Made by a program: the position numbers and the translations under genes
From: Lysobacterales bacterium
GTDB taxonomy: Bacteria; Pseudomonadota; Gammaproteobacteria; Xanthomonadales; SZUA-5
Length of the DNA stretch: 64,000 nucleotides
Direction of reading: 5' to 3'
Assembly: GCA_022844135.1 (NCBI GenBank)
Contig: JALHMG010000005.1
Location: 13,324-77,323 of the forward strand
The notes under the pieces: generated by a model
Seen by the model: only the letters and a program-made list of their open reading frames with translations
Told to the model about the DNA's origin: nothing
Databases searched by the model: none
In this document: in pieces, positions 8,455 to 17,747 of the stretch
Numbering within the stretch: position 1 is the stretch's first letter
How the letters are laid out: every line of letters begins with the position of its first letter

Positions 8455-9168
8455 CTAAATGGCATCGGCGGCAGTTGCCGGCGACCCATTCTTGGGCGCA
8501 TCGCTCATCTGGTGCACATAAGGCGGTGGCAGGCAAGCACGGGCCATTGCGATGCGGCGGCTGATGAATTCGGCGCAGGCGCACAGGACGACGAAATGCG
8601 CGGTCAGTTGGTACCCAGCAGGAATGTCAAACCGATGGCTCAGGATCGGCATCAGCCACGCCAATAGCTGCGCCGCCGCGACGCCCACGCCGAAGCGCAG
8701 AAACAGCGCCCTGCTGCGCACCAGTTGCCGGCTGCGCGACTGCAGGCGCCGCCACAAACTGCTGTATTCGCCCAGGAAATGCAGCCGCCCCATCACCAGC
8801 ATGCCCAGCCACGGCCAGGTGCGACGCTGCACCCACACCAGCGCAATGACGGCGATGATGGAAGCCGGCACGGCCCACCAGGTCGGCTCGCGCAGCCACA
8901 GTGCGAGCGGCGCGAATACCGCGTGCACCAGCACACCACCGCCGGTGACGATGGCCAGACCCAGAAACATTCGCGAGGAACGCTCTTCGCCCGTCGTCAG
9001 CGGGTGGGCGGTGCCGGTCAAAATCGCGCGCGCCACGATCAGCAACCAGAGCGCGGGCCAAGCCAGGAACGCGTACGGAGCAGACCACCATCCTGAAACA
9101 AATGTTGTCAGGATCGCGAACATAATCACCGCGGGCTTGTAGAACTTCAGAGCTAAAGTCGAGCGCAT
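8455..9168 (-). CDS. polytopic membrane protein of unknown function
   Basis: This is a 237-residue hydrophobic protein with about five to six membrane segments (for example PALWLLIVARAIL, FLGLAIVTGGGVLVHAVFAPLAL, VPASIIAVIALVWV) and basic loops such as LQSRSRQLVRSRALFLRF. I chose the ATG at 9168 (MRSTLALKFYK...) because the longer reading frame runs into the divergent alpha-2-macroglobulin gene and loses hydrophobic character. An internal Met a little downstream is a possible alternative start. It converges with mnmE. I do not recognise a family. Confidence 0.6.
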   Translation of the reverse strand: MRSTLALKFYKPAVIMFAILTTFVSGWWSAPYAFLAWPALWLLIVARAILTGTAHPLTTGEERSSRMFLGLAIVTGGGVLVHAVFAPLALWLREPTWWAVPASIIAVIALVWVQRRTWPWLGMLVMGRLHFLGEYSSLWRRLQSRSRQLVRSRALFLRFGVGVAAAQLLAWLMPILSHRFDIPAGYQLTAHFVVLCACAEFISRRIAMARACLPPPYVHQMSDAPKNGSPATAADAI

Positions 9169-9302
9169 GCGGCAAGTATGGGCAGGCCCGCCTGCACAAA
9201 CAGACAACGTCGCCGCCGCAGGCGCCAGCAGTCGTCCATTTGTCGTCCTGCGCTTGCCCCAAACTAAGCGCATGATGCCCGCATGTTTGGGGGAACTGAA
9301 CG

Positions 9303-12300
9303 ATGGATACGGACACGCAATGGTCGGTGGGGCAGCGTCTGGTGGGCCGATGGTCGTGGGCGCCGCCGCCGTGGGTGCGATGGCTGTGGCACCACAAATG
9401 GCGGGTGCTCGGCACGCTGGCGCTGCTGGGCGCAATCGGCTACGGCATCTATCGCTGGGTAACCAGACCTATCCCGATTCCGCCCGAAGCAATTTCGGTG
9501 GTGCTGAATGCGCCATCGAAAACCGACTACGCGCAAACGCCCAAAGCCGTGTCGCCGCTGACGATCGATTTCGGCGGGTCGGCGGCGCCGATTGAACTGG
9601 TCGAGAAGACCGCGCGCGGCGTGCTGCTGGAGCCCGCCGTTGCGGGCGATTGGACCTGGGTCAACGATCGCTCGTTGCAGTTCATCCCCAGCGACGACTG
9701 GCCGGTGGGCAAGGACTTCGACGTCAAACTGGATATCGGGCAAGCGATCGCGCCTGGCGTGATTCTGGCGCCGTTTGATCTCACGTTCACCACGGCGCCC
9801 TTTACGGCCGCCGTCACCAGCACCGAGTTCTACCAGGACCCGCAAGACCCAACATTGAAGAAGGCCGTGTTCGGCCTGGAATTCTCGCATCCGGTAGACG
9901 CGCAGCGACTGGAAGCGAGCTTGCGCGCGACGATGCAGGATGGCGCGGGGCGAGCCGCGCCCAATCCGAAGCTGCAGGTGGTTGGCGGAGGCATAAAGGC
10001 ATGGGTGCATACCGAAGCGCTGACGCTGCAGCCCAACGGCGGCGTGGTCGATCTGACCATCGAGCCGAATGTTACGAGCAGTCTGGGTGGTGCGCCGATC
10101 GCCTCGGCGCTGTCCTCACGCGTGTCCCTGCCCGACCTGTACAGCGTGGCGGTCGACAGCGTCGAACCGACGCTGGTCGACAACGAGCGCTTCGAGCCCG
10201 ATCAGGTGTTGATCGTGACCTTCAATCAGGCGCTGAAGAACGCCGACGTAGTGGGCGCGACGAAGGCATGGCTGTTGCCGCAGTACAACCCGAATGTCGA
10301 TCGGGACAAGCAGTCGCCGCCGTATGCCTTCTCGCCCAACGAAATCGACGCCGCAGTGCTCAAGGCGGCAACACCTCTGGAGCTCAAGCCCGATCCCAGC
10401 GAACGCGAGTTCATCGAAATCCATAGCTTCCGCTATCAGGCGCCGCCGAACCGCTACGTGTACTTGCGCATCGACAAGGGGCTCAAGTCTTTCGGCGGAT
10501 TTCTGCTCGGCCAGAATCATGCGCAAGTGCTTTCTGTACCGGAGTTTCCGCGCCTGCTGAGCTTCGTCGGCGAAGGCGCGCTGCTGTCGCTGCGCGGCGA
10601 ACGCCGCGTCACGGTGATTTCGCGCAACCTCGATGCACTGCGCCTGGAAGTCGGGCGCGTCGTGCCCGATCAATTGCATCACCTCGTGCAGTTCAACGAT
10701 GGCACCTATCAGCAGCCCGGCTTATGGACCTTGGGCGAAGACAGCCTGGTTGAGCGCGCGGAAAAGCGCGTCGATTTGCCGAATCTGGATCCGGCGAAAA
10801 ACCATTACGAAGGTATCGATCTGACCCCATTCTTCTCGCCGACGCGCCACGGCGTGTTCTTGCTCAGCCTGCGCACGCTGAGCGATTACGACAAGACGCT
10901 CTCGCCAGCAGAAACGATCGCGAACGACGCCGGCGAGACCATGGATTCGCGGCTCGTGGTACTGACGGACCTCGGCGTCGTGGCCAAACGCTCGCTGGAT
11001 GGCACGCGCGAGATTTTCGTGCAGAGCTTGAGCAGCGGCGCGCCCGTGGTCGGCGCGCGCGTGCGCGCCATTGCGCGCAACGGCGAGACGCTGGTGAGCG
11101 CCGAAACCGATGCTGGCGGTCGCGCCTCGCTGCCGACGCTCGAAGGCTATCGCCGCGAGAAGGAACCGAAATTGCTCACCGTGCAATTCGGCGAGGACTT
11201 ATCGTTCCTGCCGATCGGCGACTACGCGCGGGCGCTCGACACTTCGCGTTTCGATGTCGGCGGCGACGTCAACTCGCTCGATCCCGGAAAACTGAGCGCA
11301 TTCCTGTTCTCCGACCGCGGCCTGTATCGCCCCGGCGACACCGTGAACCTGGGACTGATCGTGCGCGCCAGCGACTGGCGCACGCCGCTCGCCGGCTTGC
11401 CGCTGGAACTCGACTTCACCGATCCCCGCGGCGCGCTGGTGACGCGGCAGTCGATTGCGCTCGATGCCAGCGGCTTCAACGAGTTTTCGCACGCGCCAAG
11501 CGCCGGCGCGCCGAGCGGCACCTACACCGCCGCGCTCTATCTGATCGGCGAAAACCAGCAGCGCATAAATATCGGCAATGTGTCGGTGCAGGTGCGCGAG
11601 TTCCAACCCGACACGATGCGCGTCCGCGCAACGCTGTCGGCAGCGCGCGCGGAAGGTTGGGTCAAACCCGACGGACTGACCGCGACGGTCGATGTCCAGA
11701 ACCTGTTCGGCACACCCGCGCAGGCGCGCCGCGTGGAGGGCTCATTGGTGCTGCGCCCAGCGTATCCAAGTTTCTCGCGCTGGCCGGGTTGGAATTTCTA
11801 CGATCCGCAGCGCGCCAGCGATGGCTTCGACGAGCCACTGACCGAGCAGACGACCAACGCCGATGGCGTTGCGATCTTCGATCTCGACCTCAACCGCTAT
11901 GCGAACGCAACGTACCAGTTGAGTTTTCTCACGCGCGCCTTCGAACCCGGCAGCGGGCGCAATGTCGCCGCGCAAGCCGGCACGCTGGTGTCCGACAACG
12001 AATTCCTGATGGGCTGGCGCAGCGTGGACGATCTGAATTACGTCAAGCGTGGCAGCAAGCGCACCATCGAGTGGGTGACGATCGGCGATGACGTGGCGCC
12101 CAAAGCCGTTGATGGACTGCGCGCGGTGCTCATCGAGCGGCGCTATGTGTCGGTGCTGACGCGCGAGGATTCGGGCCTGTATCGCTACGCGTCGCAAGAG
12201 CGCCGGCTTACGGTCAACGAGACTGCACTGAAGGCCGGCGACAGCGTGCAGAACTACGCGCTGAAGACCGATCAGCCGGGCACTTTCGTCGTCGAGATTC

Positions 12301-15038
12301 GCCAAGGCGATACGCTGCTCAATAGCCTGCAATATCAAGTGGCCGGCGACGCCAACGTGTCGCGCTCGCTGGAGCGCAACGCCGAGCTGCAGATGACCTT
12401 GTCCAAACAAGACTACGCGGTTGGCGAAGAGATCGAGATCAGCCTTCGCGCGCCGTACACCGGCAGCGGCTTGATCACCATCGAACGCGAACGCGTGTAC
12501 ACGCACGTCTGGTTCAAAGCCGATACCACCAGCAGCGTGCAGCGCATCCGCGTGCCGGCCGACATCGAAGGCGGCGGCTACGTGTCGGTGCAATTCCTGC
12601 GCGACCCGATGTCGGACGAGGTATTCATGAGTCCGCTCAGTTACGCCATCGCGCCGTTCTCCGTCGACCGCGGCGCGCGTACCGAGAAACTCACGCTGAA
12701 GGTACCCGCGGTGAGCAAGCCCGGCGCCGAGATCAAACTCGACGTCACCTCCGGCACGTCGACCAAAGTCATCGCGTTCGCAATCGACGAGGGCATCCTG
12801 CAGGTTGCGCGCTACCAGCTCGCCGACCCGCTCGATCACTTCTTCAAGAAGAAGATGCACGATGTATCGACCGATCAGATTCTGGATTTACTGTTGCCGG
12901 AATTCTCGCGACTGGTGTCGGCTTCGGCACCCGGCGGCGACGGCGAAGGCGCGATGGGCAAACACTTGAATCCGTTCAAGCGCAAGAGCGAAAAACCCGC
13001 GGTGTGGTGGTCCGGCATCACCGAGGTGGATGGTGCGCACACCTTTACTTTCACCATGCCCGATCACTTCAACGGCGAGCTGCGGGTCATGGCGGTGGCG
13101 GTGTCTAACGAGCGCATCGGCATTGCGCAGACCAAGGCCACCGTGCGCGGCGATTTCGTGCTCACGCCGACGTTGCCCACGCACGTTGCGCCGGGGGACG
13201 AGTTCGAGCTGCCGATTGGCATCGCCAACACCATCGAGGGCGGCAAGGACGCACTACCGGTGAGCTTGAGCGTCAAACTCGGAGAGGGCCTGAGCCAGGT
13301 GGGCGAATCGCCCGCAGCGATCAGCATTGCGCCGGGCAGCGAGAGCGCGGCGCGCATTCGGTTGAAGGCGGGCGAGCGCCTCGGTGCCGTGCCGGTGACG
13401 TTGATTGCGAGCAGCGGCAAGTACCGCGCGCAGCGCGTGATCGAGCTGTCGCTGCGACCGGCGATTGTCGAGCGCAGCGATCTGAAACTGGTGCGCGCCG
13501 ATCGCCGCCGCGAGATCAAGGATCTGCGCGTGATGTTCGAGCAGCGCGCGCGTCGCGAACTGGCCGCGAGCACCTCGCCGCTGGTCGCCATCGATGGCGT
13601 CTCGGCGTACTTGCGCGACTATCCGCACCTTTGCACCGAACAACTGGTCAGTCAGGCGATCCCTGCGCTGGTCGCACGCTCGCGTCCGGAGTTCGCCAAG
13701 TCTGTTGAGGGCTACGATCCGAACGGACTGATCTCCGTGCTGCGCTCGCGGCAAAACGACGAAGGCGGACTGGGGCTTTGGGTCGCCACACCCGATGCCG
13801 ATGACTTTGCAACGCCATACGCTGCGCTGTATCTGATCGAAGCGCGCGAACGCGGCGAGGCCGTGCCCGTGGACTTGCTGCGCTCGCTCAACCGCTATTT
13901 GGAGACCATGGCAGGCAACGCTGCATTGAGCTCGCTCGCCGAATTGCGTTCGCGCGCACTCGCCGCGTACGTGCTGATCCGCCAGGGCGACGCACGCTAT
14001 GCGCCGCTGCTCGGTACCATTCGCGAGCAACTCGATCGCGATCACCCCAAAGTGTGGCAGCGCGATGTCGCGGCAATGCTGCTGGCGTCGAGCTACGCCA
14101 TGCTCAAGCAGGAGAAAGCCGCGCGCGATCTCGCCAAACCGGTGTTGACGATGCTTGGCGCAACACCCGAATGGGGCGTCCAGGGCTACATCGATTACTA
14201 CGATCCCGGTATCGCCTCGGCATGGGCCGTGTATCTGGCCTTCAAGCATTTCCCGGCCGAGTCTAAACGCGTGTCGATCAAGGCCCTCGAAGCCCTGCTC
14301 GCGCCGTTGCAGAACAACAGCTACAACACGCTCTCCAGCGCGCTGATCACGCTGGCGCTCGACGCCTACAGCGAAGCGGTGGCTGGTCAAGGCACGCCGG
14401 TGCTGAAAGCCAGCAGCGACGGCAAAGCCTGGCGCGCCTTCGGGCAAGCGCAAGGCCTGCTGATGCGCGGCGCCTTCACCAGCACCGATACGCTCCTCAG
14501 TGTGGAACCGCCGAAGGACGTGCCGGCGTGGGCGGTGCTGACGCAGAACGGCTTCGACAAAGCTATTCCTGCCGCCACGCAAACACTCGGCATCGAAGTG
14601 CTGCGCGAGTATCTCGACGACGCCGGGCAGCCGATCACGCAGGCCGCGCTGGGCCAGGAAATCACCGTACGCCTGCGGCTGCGTTCGCTCAGCGCGATGA
14701 ACTACAGCAGCATCGCCGTGATCGATCTGTTGCCCGGTGCCTTCGAGCCGATCACGCAAATCCCGCCGTCCACAGGCGACAGCGACGATCCCAGCGCCAG
14801 CGTACCCGCCGGTAGCGTACGCCTGGATGGCAGCACGATGAGCACCGAGCACATCGAACCCCGCGAAGACCGCATCGTGCTCTACACGTATGCAGGGCCG
14901 GATGTGAGCACCTTCTTGTACAAGATCAAGCCGAGCAATCCCGGGCGCTTCGTCATCCCGCCCGCCTATGCCGAATCCATGTACGAGCGCGGCGTGTATG
15001 CGCAGGGCGCGGCGGCAGGTTTGTTGGAGGTGAAGTAG
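9303..15038 (+). CDS. bacterial alpha-2-macroglobulin family protein (YfhM-like), inner-membrane anchored
   Basis: This 1911-residue protein has the architecture of bacterial alpha-2-macroglobulins: successive MG beta-sandwich domains, a bait/MG7-like region, and a thioester domain with the sequence HLC-TEQ, the Cys being residue 1444. The Cys and Gln of C-x-E-Q form the reactive thioester that traps proteases attacking the cell. E. coli YfhM is a lipoprotein. Here the N-terminus instead shows basic residues and one membrane helix (about residues 28-50), so it should be tethered to the inner membrane and face the periplasm. The usual partner pbpC (penicillin-binding protein 1C) is not adjacent. 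The Shine-Dalgarno GGGGGA is well placed. Confidence 0.92.
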   Translation: MDTDTQWSVGQRLVGRWSWAPPPWVRWLWHHKWRVLGTLALLGAIGYGIYRWVTRPIPIPPEAISVVLNAPSKTDYAQTPKAVSPLTIDFGGSAAPIELVEKTARGVLLEPAVAGDWTWVNDRSLQFIPSDDWPVGKDFDVKLDIGQAIAPGVILAPFDLTFTTAPFTAAVTSTEFYQDPQDPTLKKAVFGLEFSHPVDAQRLEASLRATMQDGAGRAAPNPKLQVVGGGIKAWVHTEALTLQPNGGVVDLTIEPNVTSSLGGAPIASALSSRVSLPDLYSVAVDSVEPTLVDNERFEPDQVLIVTFNQALKNADVVGATKAWLLPQYNPNVDRDKQSPPYAFSPNEIDAAVLKAATPLELKPDPSEREFIEIHSFRYQAPPNRYVYLRIDKGLKSFGGFLLGQNHAQVLSVPEFPRLLSFVGEGALLSLRGERRVTVISRNLDALRLEVGRVVPDQLHHLVQFNDGTYQQPGLWTLGEDSLVERAEKRVDLPNLDPAKNHYEGIDLTPFFSPTRHGVFLLSLRTLSDYDKTLSPAETIANDAGETMDSRLVVLTDLGVVAKRSLDGTREIFVQSLSSGAPVVGARVRAIARNGETLVSAETDAGGRASLPTLEGYRREKEPKLLTVQFGEDLSFLPIGDYARALDTSRFDVGGDVNSLDPGKLSAFLFSDRGLYRPGDTVNLGLIVRASDWRTPLAGLPLELDFTDPRGALVTRQSIALDASGFNEFSHAPSAGAPSGTYTAALYLIGENQQRINIGNVSVQVREFQPDTMRVRATLSAARAEGWVKPDGLTATVDVQNLFGTPAQARRVEGSLVLRPAYPSFSRWPGWNFYDPQRASDGFDEPLTEQTTNADGVAIFDLDLNRYANATYQLSFLTRAFEPGSGRNVAAQAGTLVSDNEFLMGWRSVDDLNYVKRGSKRTIEWVTIGDDVAPKAVDGLRAVLIERRYVSVLTREDSGLYRYASQERRLTVNETALKAGDSVQNYALKTDQPGTFVVEIRQGDTLLNSLQYQVAGDANVSRSLERNAELQMTLSKQDYAVGEEIEISLRAPYTGSGLITIERERVYTHVWFKADTTSSVQRIRVPADIEGGGYVSVQFLRDPMSDEVFMSPLSYAIAPFSVDRGARTEKLTLKVPAVSKPGAEIKLDVTSGTSTKVIAFAIDEGILQVARYQLADPLDHFFKKKMHDVSTDQILDLLLPEFSRLVSASAPGGDGEGAMGKHLNPFKRKSEKPAVWWSGITEVDGAHTFTFTMPDHFNGELRVMAVAVSNERIGIAQTKATVRGDFVLTPTLPTHVAPGDEFELPIGIANTIEGGKDALPVSLSVKLGEGLSQVGESPAAISIAPGSESAARIRLKAGERLGAVPVTLIASSGKYRAQRVIELSLRPAIVERSDLKLVRADRRREIKDLRVMFEQRARRELAASTSPLVAIDGVSAYLRDYPHLCTEQLVSQAIPALVARSRPEFAKSVEGYDPNGLISVLRSRQNDEGGLGLWVATPDADDFATPYAALYLIEARERGEAVPVDLLRSLNRYLETMAGNAALSSLAELRSRALAAYVLIRQGDARYAPLLGTIREQLDRDHPKVWQRDVAAMLLASSYAMLKQEKAARDLAKPVLTMLGATPEWGVQGYIDYYDPGIASAWAVYLAFKHFPAESKRVSIKALEALLAPLQNNSYNTLSSALITLALDAYSEAVAGQGTPVLKASSDGKAWRAFGQAQGLLMRGAFTSTDTLLSVEPPKDVPAWAVLTQNGFDKAIPAATQTLGIEVLREYLDDAGQPITQAALGQEITVRLRLRSLSAMNYSSIAVIDLLPGAFEPITQIPPSTGDSDDPSASVPAGSVRLDGSTMSTEHIEPREDRIVLYTYAGPDVSTFLYKIKPSNPGRFVIPPAYAESMYERGVYAQGAAAGLLEVK

Positions 15039-15154
15039 TCAGCGCCTGATATGGATTTCTTTGACCCGACGACGCTGGCGAACAGTCAAGCTCCCAAGAT
15101 CGGACACCTGGGCATTGGCTATCATCCGAGCGAGATCAGAGAGAGGGTTAGTCG

Positions 15155-15715
15155 ATGTCCGCAAGCGCGAAAATTCAGCCTTCGATGTCGGTTGCCGAGT
15201 ACCTCGCGTTTGAGGAACAAAGTCCGGTCAAACACGAATATGCCGCCGGCCAGGTGTTTGCCATGGCCGGCGCGAGCGTGCGGCATAACCGGATTTCCCT
15301 CAACATCGGCGCCCGATTGCACCAAGCCACCCGTACTGGGCCGTGCGAAGCGTTCATTGCCGACGTGCGCGTCCAAATCGACGAGGTGATCTATTACCCG
15401 GATGTGATGGTGTGTTGCGACCCGAACGACCGCGATCCCTATTTGAAGACGCAGCCTTGTCTGGTCGTAGAAGTGCTGTCCGACAGCACCGAACGCATCG
15501 ACCGTGGCGAAAAGCTCTACAACTACCAGCGCATTCCCACGCTCGAAGCGTACTTGCTGGTCAGCCAGGACCAACTGCGCGTCGATCTCTATCGCCGCGC
15601 CGGCAACGTTTGGCAGTTCACCACCTACAGCCAATGGGAAGACCAAATTACTCTGCCGTGCCCTGAAACCACGCTCGCGCTCAGCGAGATTTACGAACGC
15701 ATCGCGTTTAACTGA
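15155..15715 (+). CDS. Uma2-family (DUF820) putative endonuclease
   Basis: This 186-residue protein has the Uma2/DUF820 pattern: SVAEYLAFEEQSPVKHEYAAGQV near the N-terminus, then the PD-(D/E)xK-like core with YPDVMV and PCLVVEVLSDSTE, followed by the RGEKLYNYQRIPTLEAYLLV helix-strand. The family is restriction-endonuclease-like; its biological role is not established. It lies 117 bp after the alpha-2-macroglobulin gene with its own GAGAGGG-like ribosome site and converges on the sigma-factor gene. No associated toxin-antitoxin partner is seen. Confidence 0.85.
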   Translation: MSASAKIQPSMSVAEYLAFEEQSPVKHEYAAGQVFAMAGASVRHNRISLNIGARLHQATRTGPCEAFIADVRVQIDEVIYYPDVMVCCDPNDRDPYLKTQPCLVVEVLSDSTERIDRGEKLYNYQRIPTLEAYLLVSQDQLRVDLYRRAGNVWQFTTYSQWEDQITLPCPETTLALSEIYERIAFN

Positions 15716-15757
15716 TCGCAGCGACGGCTACAGCGCCGATTCGCACGCCACCATCGT

Positions 15758-16312
15758 TCAAGTCGCCAGCTCCTTGGCCAGAAACGCCTTGGCCGTGCGT
15801 GTGTCGCGTTTGATGGTGGGTTCGGAGACGCCGAGCAGTTCTGCTACTTCTGTCACTTCAAGGCCGGCGAAGAAGCGCAGCTCAACGACTTCCGCGAGGC
15901 GCGGATCGAGTTCGGCGAGTTGCTTGAGCGCCATATCCATGCGCACCAGATGATCGGCCTGGGCTTCCACCGGCAGCGGCATATCGCCAATCTCATCCAG
16001 CGACAGCGGCACCTGTCCGCCACCGCGAATCTCGGTGAGTTTGGAGCGCGCGTGGTCGATGACCACCTGGCGCATCGCGCGGGCGGCGGTGGCGAAAAAA
16101 TGCTTGCGATTGTCGAAGGCGGCTTCGTGCTGAGCAAATAGTTTGAGGTATGCCTCGTTGACCAGCGCCCGCGTGTTCAACGTATTGCCGCGCCGATGGC
16201 GGTTCAACTCGGCGCGCGCGATGCCGAGCAAGTCCTGGTACACAGCGCTCAGCGCCGCATCGCGGTCTTTGGCATTGCGCGGGTGAGACAGGCGTTCGGT
16301 GATGTCGTCCAT
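15758..16312 (-). CDS. ECF-type RNA polymerase sigma factor (group often paired with Ser/Thr kinases)
   Basis: This 184-residue sigma factor has region 2 around TRALVNEAYLKLF and FFATAARAMRQVVIDHARSK, and region 4 with LDPRLAEVVELRFFAGLEVTEVAELLGVSEPTIKRD, the helix-turn-helix for -35 recognition. The 'DHAR' sequence and overall pattern match the ECF subgroup commonly encoded beside kinase-TPR proteins rather than classic anti-sigma factors. No anti-sigma gene is adjacent. It is divergent from the pentapeptide/ADYC/kinase genes across a 128-bp intergenic region, suggesting shared control. AGGGG lies at a good distance before the ATG. Confidence 0.9.
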   Translation of the reverse strand: MDDITERLSHPRNAKDRDAALSAVYQDLLGIARAELNRHRRGNTLNTRALVNEAYLKLFAQHEAAFDNRKHFFATAARAMRQVVIDHARSKLTEIRGGGQVPLSLDEIGDMPLPVEAQADHLVRMDMALKQLAELDPRLAEVVELRFFAGLEVTEVAELLGVSEPTIKRDTRTAKAFLAKELAT

Positions 16313-16440
16313 TGCAGACCCCTGACTGCACGGGTTTTAAGCATACGGCGAAAAGTGTCCGGCCGATGATCTCTGCGCGTGTGGCTTCCCGTATGTGCTC
16401 ATGACCGCCCATTCCGGCGCGGGAAAACGGGAGTATCGAG

Positions 16441-16953
16441 ATGATTCGCACACTGCTTGCAGCCGCATTCTTGGTCGCCACCGCCAGCGCCCATGCTGAG
16501 GTCGCGTCCAATAGCATCAAGTGGAATGGTATTTCGCTGAATGGCGCAAGATTCAACGGCATCAGCCTCAACAGCGCAAAATTCAATGGCATCAGCATCA
16601 ACAGCCTAAGGCTCAACGGCATCACGCTTAACGGCATCACGCTGAACGGCATCACGCTGAACGGCCGCGTGCTCAACGGTCGTAGGTTCAATGGGCCCAT
16701 ATCGCAGGGTGTCAGCTTGCAAGGCGTCAAGTTGCAAGGCGTCAAGTTGCAAGGCGTCAAGCTGCAGGGCATCCAATCGCAAGGCATTGCGGCTGAGCTT
16801 CCGGTGGTCGCTCTGGGTGCGGTCCAGGGTGTCGCCCTCGCGGATATCCATCGTGTAGCGCCCATCGTCGATGACATCGACAATCCGTGCGCGAGCGCGA
16901 CGCTCTGCACGGCAATCGATGCGCGCAGCATCCGCGCACGGCTGGCGGAGTGA
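16441..16953 (+). CDS. secreted pentapeptide-repeat protein with Asn-then-Gln ladder
   Basis: The 170-residue protein has a signal peptide (MIRTLLAAAFLVATASAHA). About eighteen consecutive pentapeptides then cover residues 24-114. The first twelve or so read (L/F/I)N(G/S)xx, for example FNGIS, LNGIT, LNGRV. The last five switch to LQGVK/LQGIQ. Such repeats form a right-handed quadrilateral beta-helix, so one face would carry an asparagine ladder that becomes a glutamine ladder. A non-repetitive C-terminal segment of about 55 residues follows. It precedes the ADYC-domain gene by 3 bp and probably forms an operon with it and the kinase. Function unknown; an extracellular or periplasmic structural/binding role is inferred. 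Confidence 0.8.
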   Translation: MIRTLLAAAFLVATASAHAEVASNSIKWNGISLNGARFNGISLNSAKFNGISINSLRLNGITLNGITLNGITLNGRVLNGRRFNGPISQGVSLQGVKLQGVKLQGVKLQGIQSQGIAAELPVVALGAVQGVALADIHRVAPIVDDIDNPCASATLCTAIDARSIRARLAE

Positions 16954-16956
16954 GCC

Positions 16957-17706
16957 ATGCGCGCGACGCTGCTTGCGGCGTGCCTGATCTCCAGCGCAGC
17001 GAACGCCGCGCTGGAGATCGATGGTACGGAATTCGTCTTCGTCGAACGCGGACAAACTTTGCGCAGCCAGGACCTGGTCGGCACCGTGCTCGATCTCGGC
17101 AACGGCCTGAGCGTTCGCATCGCCTCCGTGCAGCGCGATACGGACGACAAAGACATCTGGTGGCACCGCTTTGAGGTGCTGGGCGAGAAAGGCTGGCAGG
17201 ATTTGTGCGAGCCGGACTTGGAAGGTCTTTCGCGCGGCTTCCCGCTGGCCGGCGACTTCAGCGCCGATGGTCGCTATCTGGCCACGCCCGGCACGCTGTC
17301 GCTGACGTGCAGCAGCGGCGCGCAGGGCAAGTGCGTGCGCTTTGGCTATGCGCCGTTCAAACGTGCCGCACACGGCGAATCGCTGATCGCGCACTACGCT
17401 GCGTGCCTGCGCATGGTCCGCGGCGACTATTGCGGAGACGGCGAAGCCACGACGCGCGATGGCACGACCATCGACATCTACGACGACGTCGGCGTGCAGC
17501 AGCCGGCCACCGGCGCAGACTTCCACTTCGAAGCGGGCTGGACGCCGGAGGGCGCGGTCTGCGTGCACCACCCACGCATCCCCGAGCATCTGGACCTGAC
17601 CGCGCTGGCGCAAAGCTGCCCGCGACTCGCCGGCGCCCTCGGCGCGTCGTGCACGGAAAGCGCAGCGCGCGAACGCGGCGCGGTGCTGTTCAATCGCTCG
17701 CGATAG
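16957..17706 (+). CDS. secreted ADYC-domain protein
   Basis: This 249-residue protein has a signal peptide ending SSAANA. Its Cys-containing body includes QDLCEPD, LTCSSGAQGKCVRFGYAPFK, HYAACLRMVRGDYCGDGEA and AQSCPRLAGALGASC. The RGDYCGDG segment corresponds to the signature of the ADYC domain, found in secreted proteins of unknown function mainly in proteobacteria and myxobacteria. Several cysteine pairs suggest disulfides in the periplasm or outside the cell. It is 3 bp downstream of the pentapeptide gene and 41 bp upstream of the kinase gene, so the three are likely co-transcribed. Domain recognition is from memory of the motif. Confidence 0.72.
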   Translation: MRATLLAACLISSAANAALEIDGTEFVFVERGQTLRSQDLVGTVLDLGNGLSVRIASVQRDTDDKDIWWHRFEVLGEKGWQDLCEPDLEGLSRGFPLAGDFSADGRYLATPGTLSLTCSSGAQGKCVRFGYAPFKRAAHGESLIAHYAACLRMVRGDYCGDGEATTRDGTTIDIYDDVGVQQPATGADFHFEAGWTPEGAVCVHHPRIPEHLDLTALAQSCPRLAGALGASCTESAARERGAVLFNRSR

Positions 17707-17747
17707 CCGCACCGATGGCATGATCGCCGGAACGCGGTGAGGGCGTC

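Noticed and set aside
13254-14852. 532-codon minus-strand ORF inside the alpha-2-macroglobulin gene
   Set aside because: Antisense shadow; His/Arg/Gly-rich with no motif.
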